Positions 1 through 15,200 of a DNA stretch of 64,000 bases are shown here, one piece after another (the first letter of the stretch is position 1; each line of letters opens with the position of its first letter). The notes below the pieces were generated by a model. It ran no database searches. It was not told the origin of the DNA and saw nothing but the letters and a program-made list of their open reading frames with translations. Made by a program: the position numbers and the translations under genes. Source of the stretch: Limnoperna fortunei (taxonomy: Eukaryota; Mollusca; Bivalvia; Mytilida; Modiolidae); contig OX104115.1 in assembly GCA_944474755.1 (NCBI GenBank), forward strand, positions 35,971,080 to 36,035,079, written 5' to 3'.

Positions 1-280
1 TGTGTTTGTGGTGATTTTATAGGTGTTATATGGTTTTTAATTGTATCGCAAAGGTCTCAGTAGTGATTTTATATATGCAATATGGTCTTTAATTGTATAA
101 CAAAGGTGTTAGGAGTGATTTTATAGATGTAATATGGTTTTTAATTGTATTGCAAAGGTCTCAGGAGTGATTTTGCAGGTCAAACATGGCTTTTAATTGT
201 ATCCCAAAGGTCTCAGGAGTGATTTTATATATGTAATATGGTTTTTAATTGTACCAAAAGGTTTCGGGAGTGATAACATA
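1..280. repeat. 52-bp satellite array, left part
   Basis: Tandem copies of a 52-bp AT-rich monomer with core GTCTCAGGAGTGATTTTAT followed by TAATATGGTTTTTAATTGTA. The segment matches the array at about 9151-9430 nearly base for base, so it belongs to the main array to the right and was split from it by the element at 281-3255. The array runs off the left edge of the window. Confidence 0.95.
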
Positions 281-1014
281 CACCCCCTGAAACGTAAAAC
301 GTTCCCGTACGAACGTTAAACGGACGAACCAAAAACGATATACGAACGGACGAAGAACGAACGAACGCTCTGATCGTCGAGACGAACCATTTAAAAATTA
401 ACCAATCAGAGACAAGCTATACGCTTCAATCGTTCGTATGTGGGAAAACGAATGGAGACGCCTATCATGCTTTGTAAAAGTCAAGAAACATTCGGTCATT
501 TTAAATAAAATCTTGAGAATCAAGCTGGTTTCTAGTAAACAAATAAAAAATTGAAAAGGAATAAATAATAAAATAATTATACTTTATTTTCATTAAATCA
601 TCATTTAAATGATTTGTGACAACTCAAACAGGTAATACACACATACAAAACGTGACAACATAACAAGCCTACGAGAAAACTTGTGGGGTTGAGTATTTTT
701 ATTAAATATTCATGTTCGTAATTTGGGCTAAACATGGAAATGTTTTAATAATGGACCTATACGTATTTTTATCACAGTGTAAAAAGAAACGAGCTTAGTC
801 GTCCATTTTATTTTGATTACTAACAGTAATTATTACACATTCCCGAGGAAGCTTTTATAATTAATTTTTTATTGCATATAATGAAATGTACTAACCAACT
901 GTATATTTATTATGTGTTATATATTTGTTAAACCTTATAATTTATTACAAAAATTCTCTATTGGAAAATGTTCATCAAGGTGGTTTTCAAATAACACATT
1001 TAAAATCACATTTG

Positions 1015-2500
1015 TAATATCACTCCGAAACCTTTGCAAGAGTATTAAAAACCATATTTAACATAAAAAAAACTACTGAGACCTTCGAGATACAATTAAA
1101 AACAAAATGAAATATATAAAATCACTCCTGATACATAAGAAATGCAATCAAAAACCATAATACAAATATAAAATCAATCCTGAGACCTTAGCTATGCAGT
1201 TAAAAACCATATAACACATACAATTTCACTACTGAGACTTTAGCAATACAATTAAAAACCATATTTCACATACAAAATCACTCCTGAGACCTTAGCAATA
1301 CAATTAAAAACCATATTATACATATAAAATCAGTCCCGAGACCTTAGCAATACAATTTAAAACCATATTTCACATACAAAATCAGTCCTGAGACCCTAGA
1401 AATACAATTAAAAACTATATTTCTCATATAAAATCACCCCTGAGACCTTTGCGATACAATTAAAAACCATATTTCACCTATAAAAGCACTCCTGAGACCT
1501 TTGCGATACAATTAAAAACCATATTACACATATAAAATCACCCCTGAGACCTTTGCGATACAATTAAAAACCATACTTCACATATAAAATCACTCCTGAG
1601 ACCTTTGCGATACAATTAAAAACAATATTACACATATAAAATCACTCGAGACCTTTGCGATACAATTAAAAACTTTATTACATATACAAAATCACTACTA
1701 AGACCCTGGCAATACAATTAAAAACTTTATTTCCCATGCAAAATCACTCCGGAGACCTTTGTGATACAGTTAAAACCAATATTTCACATACAAAATCACT
1801 CCTGAGACCTTTGCGATACAATTAAAAACCATATTACACATATAAAATCACTCTTGAGACCTTTGCGATACAATCAAAAACCATATAACATATATAAAAT
1901 CACTCCTAAGACCCTAGAAATACAATTAAAAAATATTTTCACGTGCAAAATCACTCCTGAGACCTTTGTGATACAATTAAAAACAATATAACACATATAA
2001 AATCACTCCTCAGACCTTTGTAATACAATTAAAAACCATATTTCACATGCAAAATCACTCCTGAGACTTTTGCAATACAATTAAAAACCATATTTCACAT
2101 GTAAAATCACTCCTGAGACCTTTGCGCTACAATTAAAAACCATATTACACATATAAAAACACTCCTCAAACCTTTGCGATACAATTAAAAACTATATTAC
2201 ATATATAAAATCACTCCTGAGACCCTAGCATTACAATTAAAAACCATATTTTACATGCAAAATAACTCCTGAGACCTTTGCAATACAATTTAAACCAATA
2301 TTTCACATACAAAATCACTCCTGAGACCCTAGCAATACAATTAAAAACCATATTTCACATACAAAAACACTCCTGAGACCTTAGCTATACAATTAAAAAC
2401 TATATCACACATATAAAATCACTCCTGAGACCATTGCGATACAATTAAAAACCATATTTCACATACAAAATCACTCCTGAACGTTACAAGATGCAATATT
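1015..2500 (-). repeat. Internal inverted array of the 52-bp satellite in element copy 1
   Basis: About 28 monomers read as the reverse complement of the main-array monomer (AAATCACTCCTGAGACC, then AATTAAAAACCATA). The orientation is opposite to the host array on both sides. Monomers are individually diverged and lack the multi-kb higher-order pattern of the main array. The array sits in the middle of the TIR element, so it moves as part of it. Confidence 0.93.
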
Positions 2501-3062
2501 AAAACCACTAGATAATTATCTTCTTTGACCTTACTATGAGATGCTAAATCAGTAGTGAGACATTATATATGCAATTTAAAACCTAGGAAATGAAATGTCT
2601 GTATATCCAAACAAATATTGTGGCATTAAATTAAGATTTTATGCAAGATTATTCAGTTTTATTAAGTTTGCTGTGTAAACAGCTATTCAGTTTTTGTATC
2701 AAATGAAGACAATGTAGGGATGTTCAGAGACTTTAGGATAAAACATACATTTTTAAAATGTTTTAGGTACTAAAATAGAAAAACTTCCTATATGTTTATA
2801 AAATTTGGAGAGTGTTCAAATAAATCATATTTATTTGTACAACCTGAATATTGTAGATTTACATATAACAAAGTAGACGAAGAAAGTATTGTTTATGTTT
2901 ATATTTAATTTACAGTAAAACATGTTCATGGTTTTAATGAATTTATAGTTTTAAAATAAATATAATTTATTTGACATTTTAATGTTCAGGTTATTTTAAT
3001 TTGATAACAGAATGTAGTATTTTCTATCAGACTAACAAAGTGTAAAATATTTTCTTTTGAGA
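2501..3062. other. Unique AT-rich core of element copy 1
   Basis: No coding signal. This stretch is recognisable in inverted orientation in copy 2 (about 24563-25080), for example around AAACATGTTCATGGTTTTAA here and its complement near 24640. It is therefore a conserved part of the element rather than host sequence. Confidence 0.75.
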
Positions 3063-3255
3063 ATGCTGACGAACGAATGAACCGTTATTTTTACCTGTAC
3101 TGCGCATGCGGACGAACGAACGAACGGGTTTTATTTACTTGTTTTGCGCATGCGGACGAACGAACGAACGAACGGACGAACGGAAAACGATATACGAACG
3201 AACGGAAAACGAAATACGAACGCAAAAATGAGAACGTTTTACGTTTCAGGGGGTG

Positions 3256-6200
3256 TATGTGTTATATGGTTTTTTTATTGATTTGCTAGGGTCTCAGGAG
3301 TGATTTTATATGTGTAATTTGGTTTTAATTGTATCGCAAAGGTGTTTGAAGTGAATTTATAGGTGTAATATGGTTCTTAATTGTATTGCAAAGGTCTCAG
3401 GAGTGATTTTATAAATGTAATATGGTTTTTAATTGTATTGCATAGGTCTCAGATTTGATTTTGAATGTGGAATATGGTTTTTAATTGATTGCAAAGGTGT
3501 TGGGAGTGATTTTATAGGTGTAATAATGGTTTTTACTTGTATCACAAAGTTCTCGGAAGTGATTTTGCATGTTAAATATGGTTTTTAATTGTATCCCAAA
3601 GGTGTGAGGAGTGATTTTATATGTGTAATATGGTTTTTAGTTGTATCAAAAAGGTCTCGGGAGTGATTTCATATATATAATATGGTTTTTAATTGTCTTG
3701 CTAGGGTCTCAAGAGTGGTTTTATATGTGTAATATGGTTTTTAATTGTATCGCAAAGGTGTTTGGAGTGATTTTATAGGTGTTATATGGTTTTTAATTCT
3801 ATCGCAAAGGTCCCAGGAGTGATTTTATATGTGCAATATGACTTTTAGTTGTATCACAACGGTTTAAGGAGTGATTTTATAGATGTAATATGGTTTTTAA
3901 TTGTAATGCAAAGTTCTCAGGAGTGATTTTGCATGTGAAATATGGTTTTTAATTGTATTGCCTGGGTCTTAGGATTGATTGTATATATGTAATATGGTTT
4001 TTAATTGTTTTGCAAAGGTCTAAGGAGTGATTTCGCATGTGAAATATGGTTTTTAATTGTGTTGCAAGGGTCTCAGGAGTGATTTTATATATGTAACATG
4101 GTTTTTAATTGTATTGAAAAGGCTTCAAGAGTGATTTTGCCAGTGAAATATGATTTTTAATTGTACTTCTAGGGTCTCAGCAGTGATTTTATATATGTAA
4201 TATGGTTTTTAATTGTATCACAAAGTGTTAGGAGTGATTTAAAATTGTAATATCGTTTTTAATTGTACTGCTAGAGTCTCACGAGTGATTTTCTATATGA
4301 AATATGGTTTTAGTTGTATAGCAAAGTGTTTGGAGTGATTTTATAGGTGTAATATGGTTTTTAATTGTATCACAAAGGTTTCAGGAGTGATTTTATATAT
4401 GCAATATGGTTTTTAATTGTATCACAACGGTGTTAGGAGTGATTTTATTGGTGTAATAATGGTTTTTAATTGTATCCAAAAGGTCTGATTAGTGATTTAT
4501 ATGTGTAATATGGTTTTTAATTATATCAAAAAGGTCTCGGGAGTGATTTCATAGGTGTAATATGGTTTTTAATTGTCTTGCTAGGGTCTCAGGAGTGATT
4601 TTATATATGTAATATGGTTTTTAATTGTATCGCAAAGTGTAAGGAGTGATTTCATATGTGTAATACGGTTTTTAATTGTATTGCAAAGGTCTCATAAGTG
4701 ATGTTGAATGAGAAATATGGCTTTTAATTGTATTGCTAGGGTCTCAGGAGTGATTGTATATATTTAATATTGTTTTCAATTGATTGCAAAGGTGTTAGGA
4801 GTGATTCTATAGGTGTAATAAAGGTTTTTAATTGTATCACAAAGATCTCTGGAGTGGTTTTGCATGTGCAAGATGGTTTTTAATTGTATCCCAAAGGTCT
4901 GAGGAGTGATTTTATATATGTAATATGGTTTTTAATTGTATCAAAAAGGTTTCGGGAGTGATTACATATGTGTAATATGGTTTTTTTATTGTCTTGCTAG
5001 GTCTCAGAAGTGATTTTATATGTGTAATTTGGTTTTAATTGTATTGCAAAGGTGTTTGAAGTGAATTTATAGGTGTTATATGGTTCTTAATTGTATTGCA
5101 AAGGTCTCAGGAGTGATTTTATATATGTAATATGGTTTTTAATTGTATTGCATAGGTCTCAGGATTGATTTTGCATGTGGAATATGGTTTTTATTTGATT
5201 GCAAAGGTGTTGGGAGTGATTTTATAGGTGTAATAATGGTTTTTAATTGTATCACAAAGTTCTTGAAAGTGATTTTGCATGTTAAATAAGGTTTTTAATT
5301 GTATCCCAAAGGTCTGAGGAGTGATTTTATATGTGTAATATGGTTTTTAGTTGAATCAAAAAGGTCTAGGGAGTGATTTCATATGTGTAATATGGTTTTT
5401 TAATTGTCTTGCTAGGGTCTCAGGAGTGATTTTATATGTGTAATATTGTTTTTAATTGTATCGCAAAGGTGTTTGGAGTGATTTTATAGGTGTTATATGG
5501 TTTTTAATTCTATCGCAAAGGTCACAGGAGTGATTTTTTTAAAGGTGCAATATGACTTTTAGTTGTATCACAACGGTTTAAGGAGTGATTTTATAGATGT
5601 AATATGGTTTTTAATTTTAATGCAAAGGTCTCAGGAGTGATTTTGCATGTGAAATATGGTTTTTAATTGTATTGCAAGGGTCTCAGGAGTGATTTTGTAT
5701 ATGTAATATGGTTTTTAATTGTATTGAAAAGGCCTCAAGAGTGATTTTGCCTGTGAAATATGATTTTTAATTGTAGTTCCAGGGTCTCAGCAGTGATTTT
5801 ATATATGTAATATGGCTTTTAATTGTATCACAAACGTGTTAGGAATGATTTAAAATTGTAATATCGTTTTTAATTGTATTGCCAGAGTCTCACGAGTGAT
5901 TTTCTATATGTAATATGGTTTTTAATTGTATTGCAAAGGTGTTTGGAGTGATTTTATAGGTGTAATATGGTTTTTAATTGTATCACAAAGGTCTCAGGAG
6001 TGATTTTATATATGCAATATGGTTTTTAATTGTATCACAACGGTGTTAGGAGTGATTTTATAGGTGTAATAATGGTTTTTAATTGTATCCCAAAGGTCTG
6101 AGGAGTGATTTATATGTGTAATATGGTTTTTATTTATGTCAAAAAGGTCTAGGGAGTGATTTCATAGGTGTAATATGGTTTTTAATTGTCTTGCTAGGGA

Positions 6201-9200
6201 CTCAGGAGTGTTTTTATGTGTGTAATATGGTTTTTAATTGTATCGCAAAGTATAAGGAGTGATTTCATGTGTAATATGGTTTTTAATTGTATTGCAAGGG
6301 TCTCATGAGTGATTTTATATATGTTATATGGTTTTTAATTGTATCGCAATGTGTAAGGAGTGATTTCATATGTGTAATATGGTTTTTAATTGTATCACAA
6401 CGGTGTTAGGAGTGATTTTATAGGTGTAATAATGGTTTTTAATTGTATCCCAAAGGTCTGAGGAGTGATTTTATAGGTGTTATATGATTTTTAATTGTAT
6501 CGCAAAGGTCTCAGGAGTGATTTTACATGTGCAATATGGTTTTTAGTTTTATCACAATGGTGATAGGAGTGATTTTATAGATGTAATATGGTTTTAAATT
6601 GTAAAGCAAAGGTCTCATGAGAGATTTTGCATGTGAAATATGCTTTTTAATTGTATTGCTAGGGTCTCAGGAGTGATTTTATATATGTAATATGGTTTTT
6701 AATTCCATTGCAAAGGTCACACTAGTGATTTTGCATTTGGTATATGGTTTTAGTTGCATTGCAAAGGTGTTAGGAGTGATTTTATAGGTGTAATAATGGT
6801 TTTTATTTGTATCACAAAGTTCTCGGGAGTGATTTTGCATGTGAAATATGGTTTTTAATTCTATCCCAACGGTCTGAGGAGTGATTTTATATTTGTAATA
6901 TGGTTTTTAATTGTATCAAAAAAGTCTCGGGAGTGATTTCATATGTGTAATATGGTTTTTAATTGTATCCCAAAGGTCTGAGGAGTGATTTTATATGTGC
7001 AATATGGTTTTTAATTGTATCAAAAAGGTCTCGGGAGTGATTTCATATATGTAATATGGTTTTTAATTGTATTGAAAAGGTCTCAAGAGTGATTTTATAG
7101 GTGTAATATGGTTTTTAATTGTATTGCAAAGATCTGAGGGGTGATTTTAAATGCAAAATATGGTGTTTAATTGTATTGCCAGAGTCTCAGGAGTGATTTT
7201 CTATATGTAATATCGTTTTCAATTGTATCGCAAAGGTGTTTGGAGGGATTTTATAGGTGATATATGGTTTTTAATTGTATGACAAAGGTCTCAGGAGTGA
7301 TTTTATATATGCAATATGGTTTTTAATTGTATCACAACGATGTAAGGAGTGATTTTATAGATGTAATATGGTCTCTAATTGTATTGGAAAGGTCTCAGGA
7401 GTGATTTTGCATGTGAAATATGGTTTTTAATTGTATTCCTAGTGTCTCAGGAGTGATTTTATATATGTAATTTGGTTTTTAATTGTATTGCAAAGGTCTC
7501 AGGACTGATTTTGCATGTGGAATATGTTTTAGTTGTATTTCAAAGATGTGATTTTATAGGTGTAATAATGGTTTTTAATTGTATCACAAAGTTCTCGGGA
7601 TTGATTTTGCATGTGAAATATGGTTTTTAATTGTATCCCAAAGGTCTGAGGAGTGATTTTATATGTGTAATATGGTTTTTAATTGTATCAAAAAAGTCTC
7701 GGGAGTGATTTCATATGTGTAATATGGTTTTTAATTGTATCCTAAAGGTCTGATGAGTGATTTTATATGTGTAATATGGTTTTTAATTGTATCAAAAAGG
7801 TCTCGGGAGAGATTTCATATGTGTAATATGGTTTTTAATTGTCTTGCCAGGGTCTCAGGAGTGATTTTATATGTGTAATATGGTTTTTAATTGTATCACA
7901 AAGGTGTTTATAGTGATTTGAGAATGTGTTATATGGTTTTTAATTGTATCGCAAAGGTCTCAGGAGTGATTTTATATATGCAATATGGTTTTTAATTGTA
8001 TCACAAAGGTCTCGATAGTTATTTCATATGTGTAGTATGGTTTTTAATTGTCTTGCTAGGGTTTCAGGAGTGATTTTATATGTGTAGTATGGTTTTTAAT
8101 TGTATCACAAAGGTGTTTATAGTGATTTTATGGATGTAATATGGTTTTTAATTGTATTGCAAAGGTCTCAGGAGTGATTTTGCATGTGAAATATGGTTTT
8201 AATTGTATTGCTAGGGTCTAATGAGTGATTTTATATATGTTATATGGTTTTCAATTGTATTGCAAAGGTCTAAGGATTGATTTTGCATGTGAAATATAGT
8301 TTTTAGTTGTATCCCAAAGGTCTGAGGAGTGATTTTATATGTGTAATATTGTTTTTAATTGTATCAAAAAGGCCTCGGGAGTGATTACATATGTGTAATA
8401 TGGTTTTTTATTGTCTTGCTAGGGTCTCAGGAATGATTTTATATGTGTAATATGGTTTTAATTGTATCGCAAAGGTGTTTGGAGTGATTTTATAGGTGTT
8501 TTATGGTTCTTAATTGTATTGCAAAGGTCTCAAGAGTGAGTTTAGATATGTATTATGGCTTTTAATTGTATTGCAAAGGTCTCAGGACTGATTTTGCATG
8601 TGGAATAGGGTTTTTAATTGATTGCAAAGGTGTTAGGAGTGATTTTATAGGTGTAATAATGGTTTTTAATTGTATCAAAATTTCTAAGGAGTGATTTTGC
8701 ACGTGAAATATGGCTTTTAATTGTATTGCTAGGGTCTCAGGAGTGATTTTGCATGTGGAATATTGTTTTTAGTTGTATTGCAAACGTGTTAGGAGTAATC
8801 TTATAGGTGTAATAATGGTTTGTAATTGTATCACAAAGTTCTCGGGAGTGATTTTGCATGTGAAATATGGTTTTTAATTGTATTGCCAACGGTCTGAGGA
8901 GTGATTTTATATGTGTAATATTGTTTTTAATTGTATCAAAAAAGTCTCGGGAGTGATTTCGTATGTGTAATATGGTTTTCAATTGTATCCCAAAGGTCTG
9001 AGGAGTGATTTTATATGTGTAATATGGTTTTTAATTGTATCAAAAAGGTCTCGGGAGTGATTTCTTATGTGTAATATGGTTTTTAATTGTAATGCCAGAG
9101 TCTCAGGAGTAATTTTCTATATGTAATGTGGTTTTTAATTGTATTGCAAAGGTGTTTGTGGTGATTTTATAGGTGTTATATGGTTTTTAATTGTATCGCA

Positions 9201-12200
9201 AAGGTCTCAGGAGTGATTTTATATATGCAATATGGTTTTTAATTGTATCACAAAGGTGTTAGGAGTGATTTTATAGATGTAATATGGTTTTTAATTGTAT
9301 TGCAAAGGTCTCAGGAGTGATTTTGCATGTCAAACATGGCTTTTAATTGTATCCCAAAGGTCTGAGGAGTGATTTTATATATGTAATATGGTTTTTAATT
9401 GTATCAAAAAGGTTTCGGGAGTGATAACATATGTGTTATTTGTTTTTTTTTATTGTCTTGCTAGGGTCTCAGGAGTGATTTTATATGTGTAATTTGGTTT
9501 TAATTGTATCGCAAAGGTGTTTAAATGAATTTATAGGTGTCATATGGTTCTTAATTGTATTGCAAAGGTCTCAGGAGTGATTTTATATATGTTATATGGT
9601 TTTAATTGTATTGCATAGGTCTCAGGATTGATTTTGAATGTGGAATGTGGTTTTGAATTGATTGCAAAGGTGTTGGGAGTGATTTTATAGGTGTAATAAT
9701 GGTTTTTACTTGTATCACAAAGTTCTCGGAAGTGATTTTGCATGTTAAATATGGTTTTTAATTGTATCCCAAAGGTGTGAGGAGTGATTTTATATGTGTA
9801 ATATGGTTTTTAGTTGCATCAAAAAGGTCTCGGGAATGATTTCATATATATAATATGGTTTTTAATTGTCTTGCTAGGGTCTCAGGAGTGGTTTTATATG
9901 TGTAATATGGTTTTTAATTGTATCGCAAAGGTGTTTGGGGTGATTTTATAGGTGTTATATGGTTTTTAATTGTATCGCAAAGGTCCCAGGAGTGATTTTA
10001 TATGTGCAATATGACTTTTAGTTGTATCACAACGGTTTAAGGAGTGATTATATAGATGTAATATGGTTTTTAATTGTAATGCAAAGTTCTCAGGAGTGAT
10101 TTTGCATGTGAAATATGGTTTTTAATTGTATTGCTAGGGTCTTAGGATTGATTTTATATATGTAATATGATTTTTAATTGTATTGCAAAGGTCTAAGGAG
10201 TGATTTTGCATGTGAAATATGGTTTTTAATTGTGTTGCAAGGGTCTCAGGAGTGATTTTATATATGTAACATGGTTTTTAATTGTATTGAAAAGGCTTCA
10301 AGAGTGATTTTGCCTGTGAAATATGATTTTTAATTGTACTTCTAGGGTCTCAGCAGTGATTTTATATATGTAATAGGGTTTTTAATTGTATCACAAAGGT
10401 GTTAGGAGTGATTTAAAATTGTAATATCGTTTTTAATTGTACTGCTAGAGTCTCACGAGTGATTTTCTATATGTAATATGGTTTTTAATTGTATAGCAAA
10501 GTGTTTGGAGTGATTTTATATATGCAATATGGTTTTTAATTGTATCACAACGGTGTTAGGGGTGATTTTTTAGGTGTAATAATGGTTTTTAATTGTATCC
10601 CAAAGGTCTGAGGAGTGATTTATATGTGTAATATGGTTTTTAATTATATCAAAAAGGTCTCGGGAGTGATTTCATAGGTGTAATATAGTTTTTAATTGTC
10701 TTGCTAGGGACTCAGCAGTGATTTTTTGTGTGTAATATGGTTTTTAATAGTATCGCAAAGTAAAAGGAGTGATTTCATGTGTAATATGGTTTTTAATTGT
10801 ATTGCTAGGGTCTCAGGAGTGATTTTATATATGTAATATGGTTTTTAATTTCATTGCAAAGGTCGCAGGAGTGATTTTGCATTTGGTATATGGTTTTTAA
10901 TTGCATTGCAAAGGTGTTAGGAGTGATTTTATAGGTGTAATAATGGTTTTTAATTGTATCACAAAGTTCTCGGGAGTGATTTTGCATGTGAAATATGGTT
11001 TTTAATTCTATCCCAACGGTCTGAGGAGTGATTTTATATTTGTAATATGGTTTTTAATTGTATCAAAAAAGTCTCGGGAGTGATTACATATGTGTAATAT
11101 GGTTTTTAATTGTATCCCAAAGGTCTGAGGAGTGATTTTATATGTGCAATATGGTTTTTAATTGTATCAAAAAGGTCTCGGTAGTGATTTCATATGTGTA
11201 ATATGGTTTGTAATTGTCTTGCTAGGGTCTCAGGAGTGATTTTAGATGTGTAATATGGTTTTTTATTGTATCGCAAAGGTGTTTGGAGGGATTTTATAGG
11301 TGATATATGGTTTTTAATTGTATCGCAAAGGTCTCAGGAGTGATTTTGCATGTGAAATATGGTTTTTAATTGTATTGCTAGGGTCTCAGGAGTGATTTTA
11401 TATATAAATATGATTTTAATTGTATTGCAAAGGTCTCAGGATTGATTTTGCATGTGAAAAATGGTTTTTAATTGTATTGCTAGGGTCTCACGAGTGATTT
11501 CATATATGTAATTTGGTTTTTAATTGTATTGCAAAGGTCTCAAGAGTGATTTTATAGGTGTAATATGGTTTTTAATTGCATTGCAAAGATCTGAGGAGTG
11601 ATTTTGAATGCAAAATATGGTGTTTAATTGTATTGCCATAGTCTCAGGAGTGATTTCCTATATGTAATATCGTTTTCAATTGTATCGCAAAGGTGTTTGG
11701 AGGGGTTTTATAGGTGATATATGGTTTTTAATTGTATGACAAAGGTCTCAGGAGTGATTTTATATATGCAATATTGTTTTTAATTGTATCACAACGATGT
11801 TAGGAGTGATTTTATAGATGTAATATGGTCTTTAATTGTAGTGGAAAGGTCTCAGGAGTGATTTTGCATGTAAAATATGGTTTTTAATTGTACTCCTAGG
11901 GTCTCAGGAGTGATTTTATATATGTAATTTGGTTTTTAATTGTATTGCAAAGGTCTCAGGAGTGATTTTGCATGTGGAATATGTTTTAGTTGCATTTCAA
12001 AGATGTGATTTTATAGGTGTAATAATGGTTTTTAATTGTATCACAAAGTTCTCGGGATTGATTTTGCATGTGAAATATGGTTTTTAATTGTATCCCAAAG
12101 GTCTGAGGAGTGATTTTATATGTGTAATATGGTTTTTAATTGTATCAAAAAAGTCTCGGGAGTGATTTCATATGTGTATTATGGTTTTTAATTGTATCCC

Positions 12201-15200
12201 AAAGGTCTGATGAGTGATTTTATATGTGTAATATGGTTTTTAATTGTATCAAAAAGGTCTCGGGAGAGATTTCATATGTGTAATATGGTTTTTAATTGCC
12301 TTGCCAGGGTCTCAGCAGTGATTTTATATGTGTAATATGGTTTTTAATTGTATCATAAAGGTGTTTATAGTGATTTGATAGGTGTATATGGTTTTTAATT
12401 GTATCGCAAAGGTCTCAGGAGTGATTTTATATATGCAATATGGTTTTTAATTGTATCACAAAGGTCTCGAAAGTTATTTCATATGTGTAGTATGGTTTTT
12501 AATTGTCTTGCTAGGGTTTCAGGAGTGATTTTATATGTGTAATATGGTTTTTAATTGTATCACAAAGGTGTTTATAGTGATTTTATAGATGTAATATGGT
12601 TTTTAATTGTATTGCAAAGGTCTCAGGAGTGATTTTGCATGTGAAATATGGTTTAAATTGTATTGCTAGGGTCTAAGGAGTGATTTTATATATGTTATAT
12701 GGTTTTCAATTGTATTGCAAAGGTCTAAGGATTGATTTTGCATGTGAAATATAGTTTTTAGTTGTATCCCAAAGGTCTGAGGAGTGGTTTTATATGTGTA
12801 ATATTGTTTTTAATTGTATCAAAAAGGCCTCGGGAGTGATTACATATGTGTAATATGGTTTTTTATTGTCTTTTTAGGGTCTCAGGAATGATTTTATATG
12901 TGTAATATGGTTTTAATTGTATCGCAAAGGTGTTTGGAGTGATTTTATAGGTGTTATATGGTTCCTAATTGTATTGCAAAGGTCTCAAGAGTGAGTTTAG
13001 ATATGTAATATGGCTTTAAATTGTATTGCAAAGGTCTCAGGACTGATTTTGCATGTGGAATATGGTTTTTAATTGATTGCAAAGGTGTTAGGAGTGATTT
13101 TATAGGTGTAATGATGGTTTTTAATTGTATCACAAATTTCTAAGGAGTGATTTTGCATGTGAAATATGGCTTTTAATTTTAATGCTAGGGTCTCAGGAGT
13201 GATTTTATATATGTAATATGGTTTTTAATTGCATTGCAAAGGTCACAGGAGTGATTTTGCATTTGATATATGGTTTTTAGTTGCATTGCAAAGGTGTTAG
13301 GAGTGATTTTATAGGTGTAATAATGGTTTTTATTTGTATCACAAAGTTCTCGGGAGTGATTTTGCATGTGAAATATGGTTTTTAATTCTATCCCAACGGT
13401 CTGAGGAGTGATTTTATATTTGTAATATGGTTTTTAATTGTATCAAAAAAGTCTCGGGAGTGATTTCATATGTGTAATATGGTTTTTAATTGTATCCCAA
13501 AGGTCTGAGGAGTGATTTTATATGTGCAATATGGTTTTTAATTGTATCAAAAAGGTCTCGGGAGTGATTTCATATGTGTAATATGGTTTGTAATTGTCTT
13601 GCTAGGGTCTCAGGAGTGATTTTAGATGTGTAATATGGTTTTTAATTGTATCGCAAAGGTGTTTGGAGGGATTTTATAGGTGATATATGGTTTTTAATTG
13701 TATCGCAAAGGACTCAGGAGTGATTTTGCATGTGGAATATGGTTTTTAATTGTATTGCTAGGGTCTCAGGAGTGATTTTATATATAAATATGATTTTAAT
13801 TGTATTGCAAAGGTCTCAGGATTGATTTTGCATGTGAAAAATGGTTTTTAATTGTATTCCTAGCGTCTCACGAGTGATTTCATATATGTAATATGGTTTT
13901 TAATTGTATTGAAAAGGACTCAAGAGTGATTTTATAGGTGTAATATGGTTTTTAATTGCATTGGAAAGATCTGAGGAGTGATTTTGAATGCAAAATATGG
14001 TGTTTAATTGTATTGCCATAGTCTCAGGAGTGATTTTCAATATGTAATATCGTTTTCAATTGTATCGCAAAGGTGTTTGGAGGGATTTTATAGGTGATAT
14101 ATGGTTTTTAATTGTATAACAAAGGTCTCAGGAGTGATTTTATATATGCAATATGGTTTTTAATTGTATCACAACGATGTTAGGAGTGATTTTATAGATG
14201 TAATTTGGTCTTTAATTGTATTGGAAAGTTCTCAGGAGTGATTTTGCATGTGAAATATGGTTTTTAATTGTACTCCTAGTGTCTCAGGAGTGATTTTATA
14301 TATGTAATTTGGTTTTTAATTGTATTGCAAAGGTCTCAGGAGTGATTTTGCATGTGGAATATGTTTTAGTTGTATTTCAAAGATGTGATTTTATAGGTGT
14401 AATAATGGTTTTTAATTGTATCACAAAGTTCTCGGGATTGATTTTGCATGTGAAATATGGTTTTTAATTGTATCCCAAAGGTCTGAGGAGTGATTTTATA
14501 TGTGTAATATGGTTTTTAATTGTATCAAAAAAGTCTCGGGAGTGATTTCATATGTGTATTATGGTTTTTAATTGTATCCCAAAGGTCTGATGAGTGATTT
14601 TATATGTGTAATATGGTTTTTAATTGTATCAAAAAGGTCTCGGGAGAGATTTCATATGTGTAATATGGTTTTTAATTGTCTTGCCAGGGTCTCAGGAGTG
14701 ATTTTATATGTGTAATATGGTTTTTAATTGTATCATAAAGGTGTTTATAGTGATTTGATAGGTGTTATATGGTTTTTAATTGTATCGCAAAGGTCTCAGG
14801 AGTGATTTTATATATGCAATATGGTTTTTAATTGTATCACAAAGGTGTTTATAGTGATTTTATAGATGTAATATGGTTTTTAATTGTATTGCAAAGGTCT
14901 CAGGAGTGATTTTGCATGTGAAATATGGTTTTAATTGTATTGCTAGGGTCTAAGGAGTGATTTTATATATGTTATATGGTTTTCAATTGTATTGCAAAGG
15001 TCTAAGGATTGATTTTGCATGTGAAATATAGTTTTTAGTTGTATCCCAAAGGTCTGAGGAGTGATTTTATATGTGTAATATTGTTTTTAATTGTATCAAA
15101 AAGGCCTCGGGAGTGATTACATACGTGTAATATGGTTTTTTATTGTCTTGCTAGGGTCTCAGGAATGATTTTATATGTGTAATATGGTTTTAATTGTATC

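Larger units (their letters stand above)
281..3255. mobile_element. Non-autonomous TIR DNA element carrying an internal satellite array (copy 1)
   Basis: Both ends are a 24-bp perfect inverted repeat beginning CACCCCCTGAAACGTAAAAC (281-304 and 3232-3255). A TA flanks each end (279-280 and 3256-3257). The uninterrupted satellite at about 9420-9440 reads GTGATAACATATGTGTT, which is the empty site with a single TA, so a TA target-site duplication is directly visible. The subterminal zones (about 305-445 and 3063-3231) are rich in ACGAACG-type repeats. The interior holds AT-rich unique sequence and an inverted array of the same 52-bp monomer (about 1015-2500). No transposase frame is present, so the element is MITE-like. 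The TIR plus tandem-core design resembles bivalve pearl-type elements; assignment to a superfamily is not supported beyond TA target use. Confidence 0.9.

Noticed and set aside
3077..3289. 70-codon frame rich in RTNERTNE
   Set aside because: Translation of the ACGAACG subterminal repeats of the transposon.
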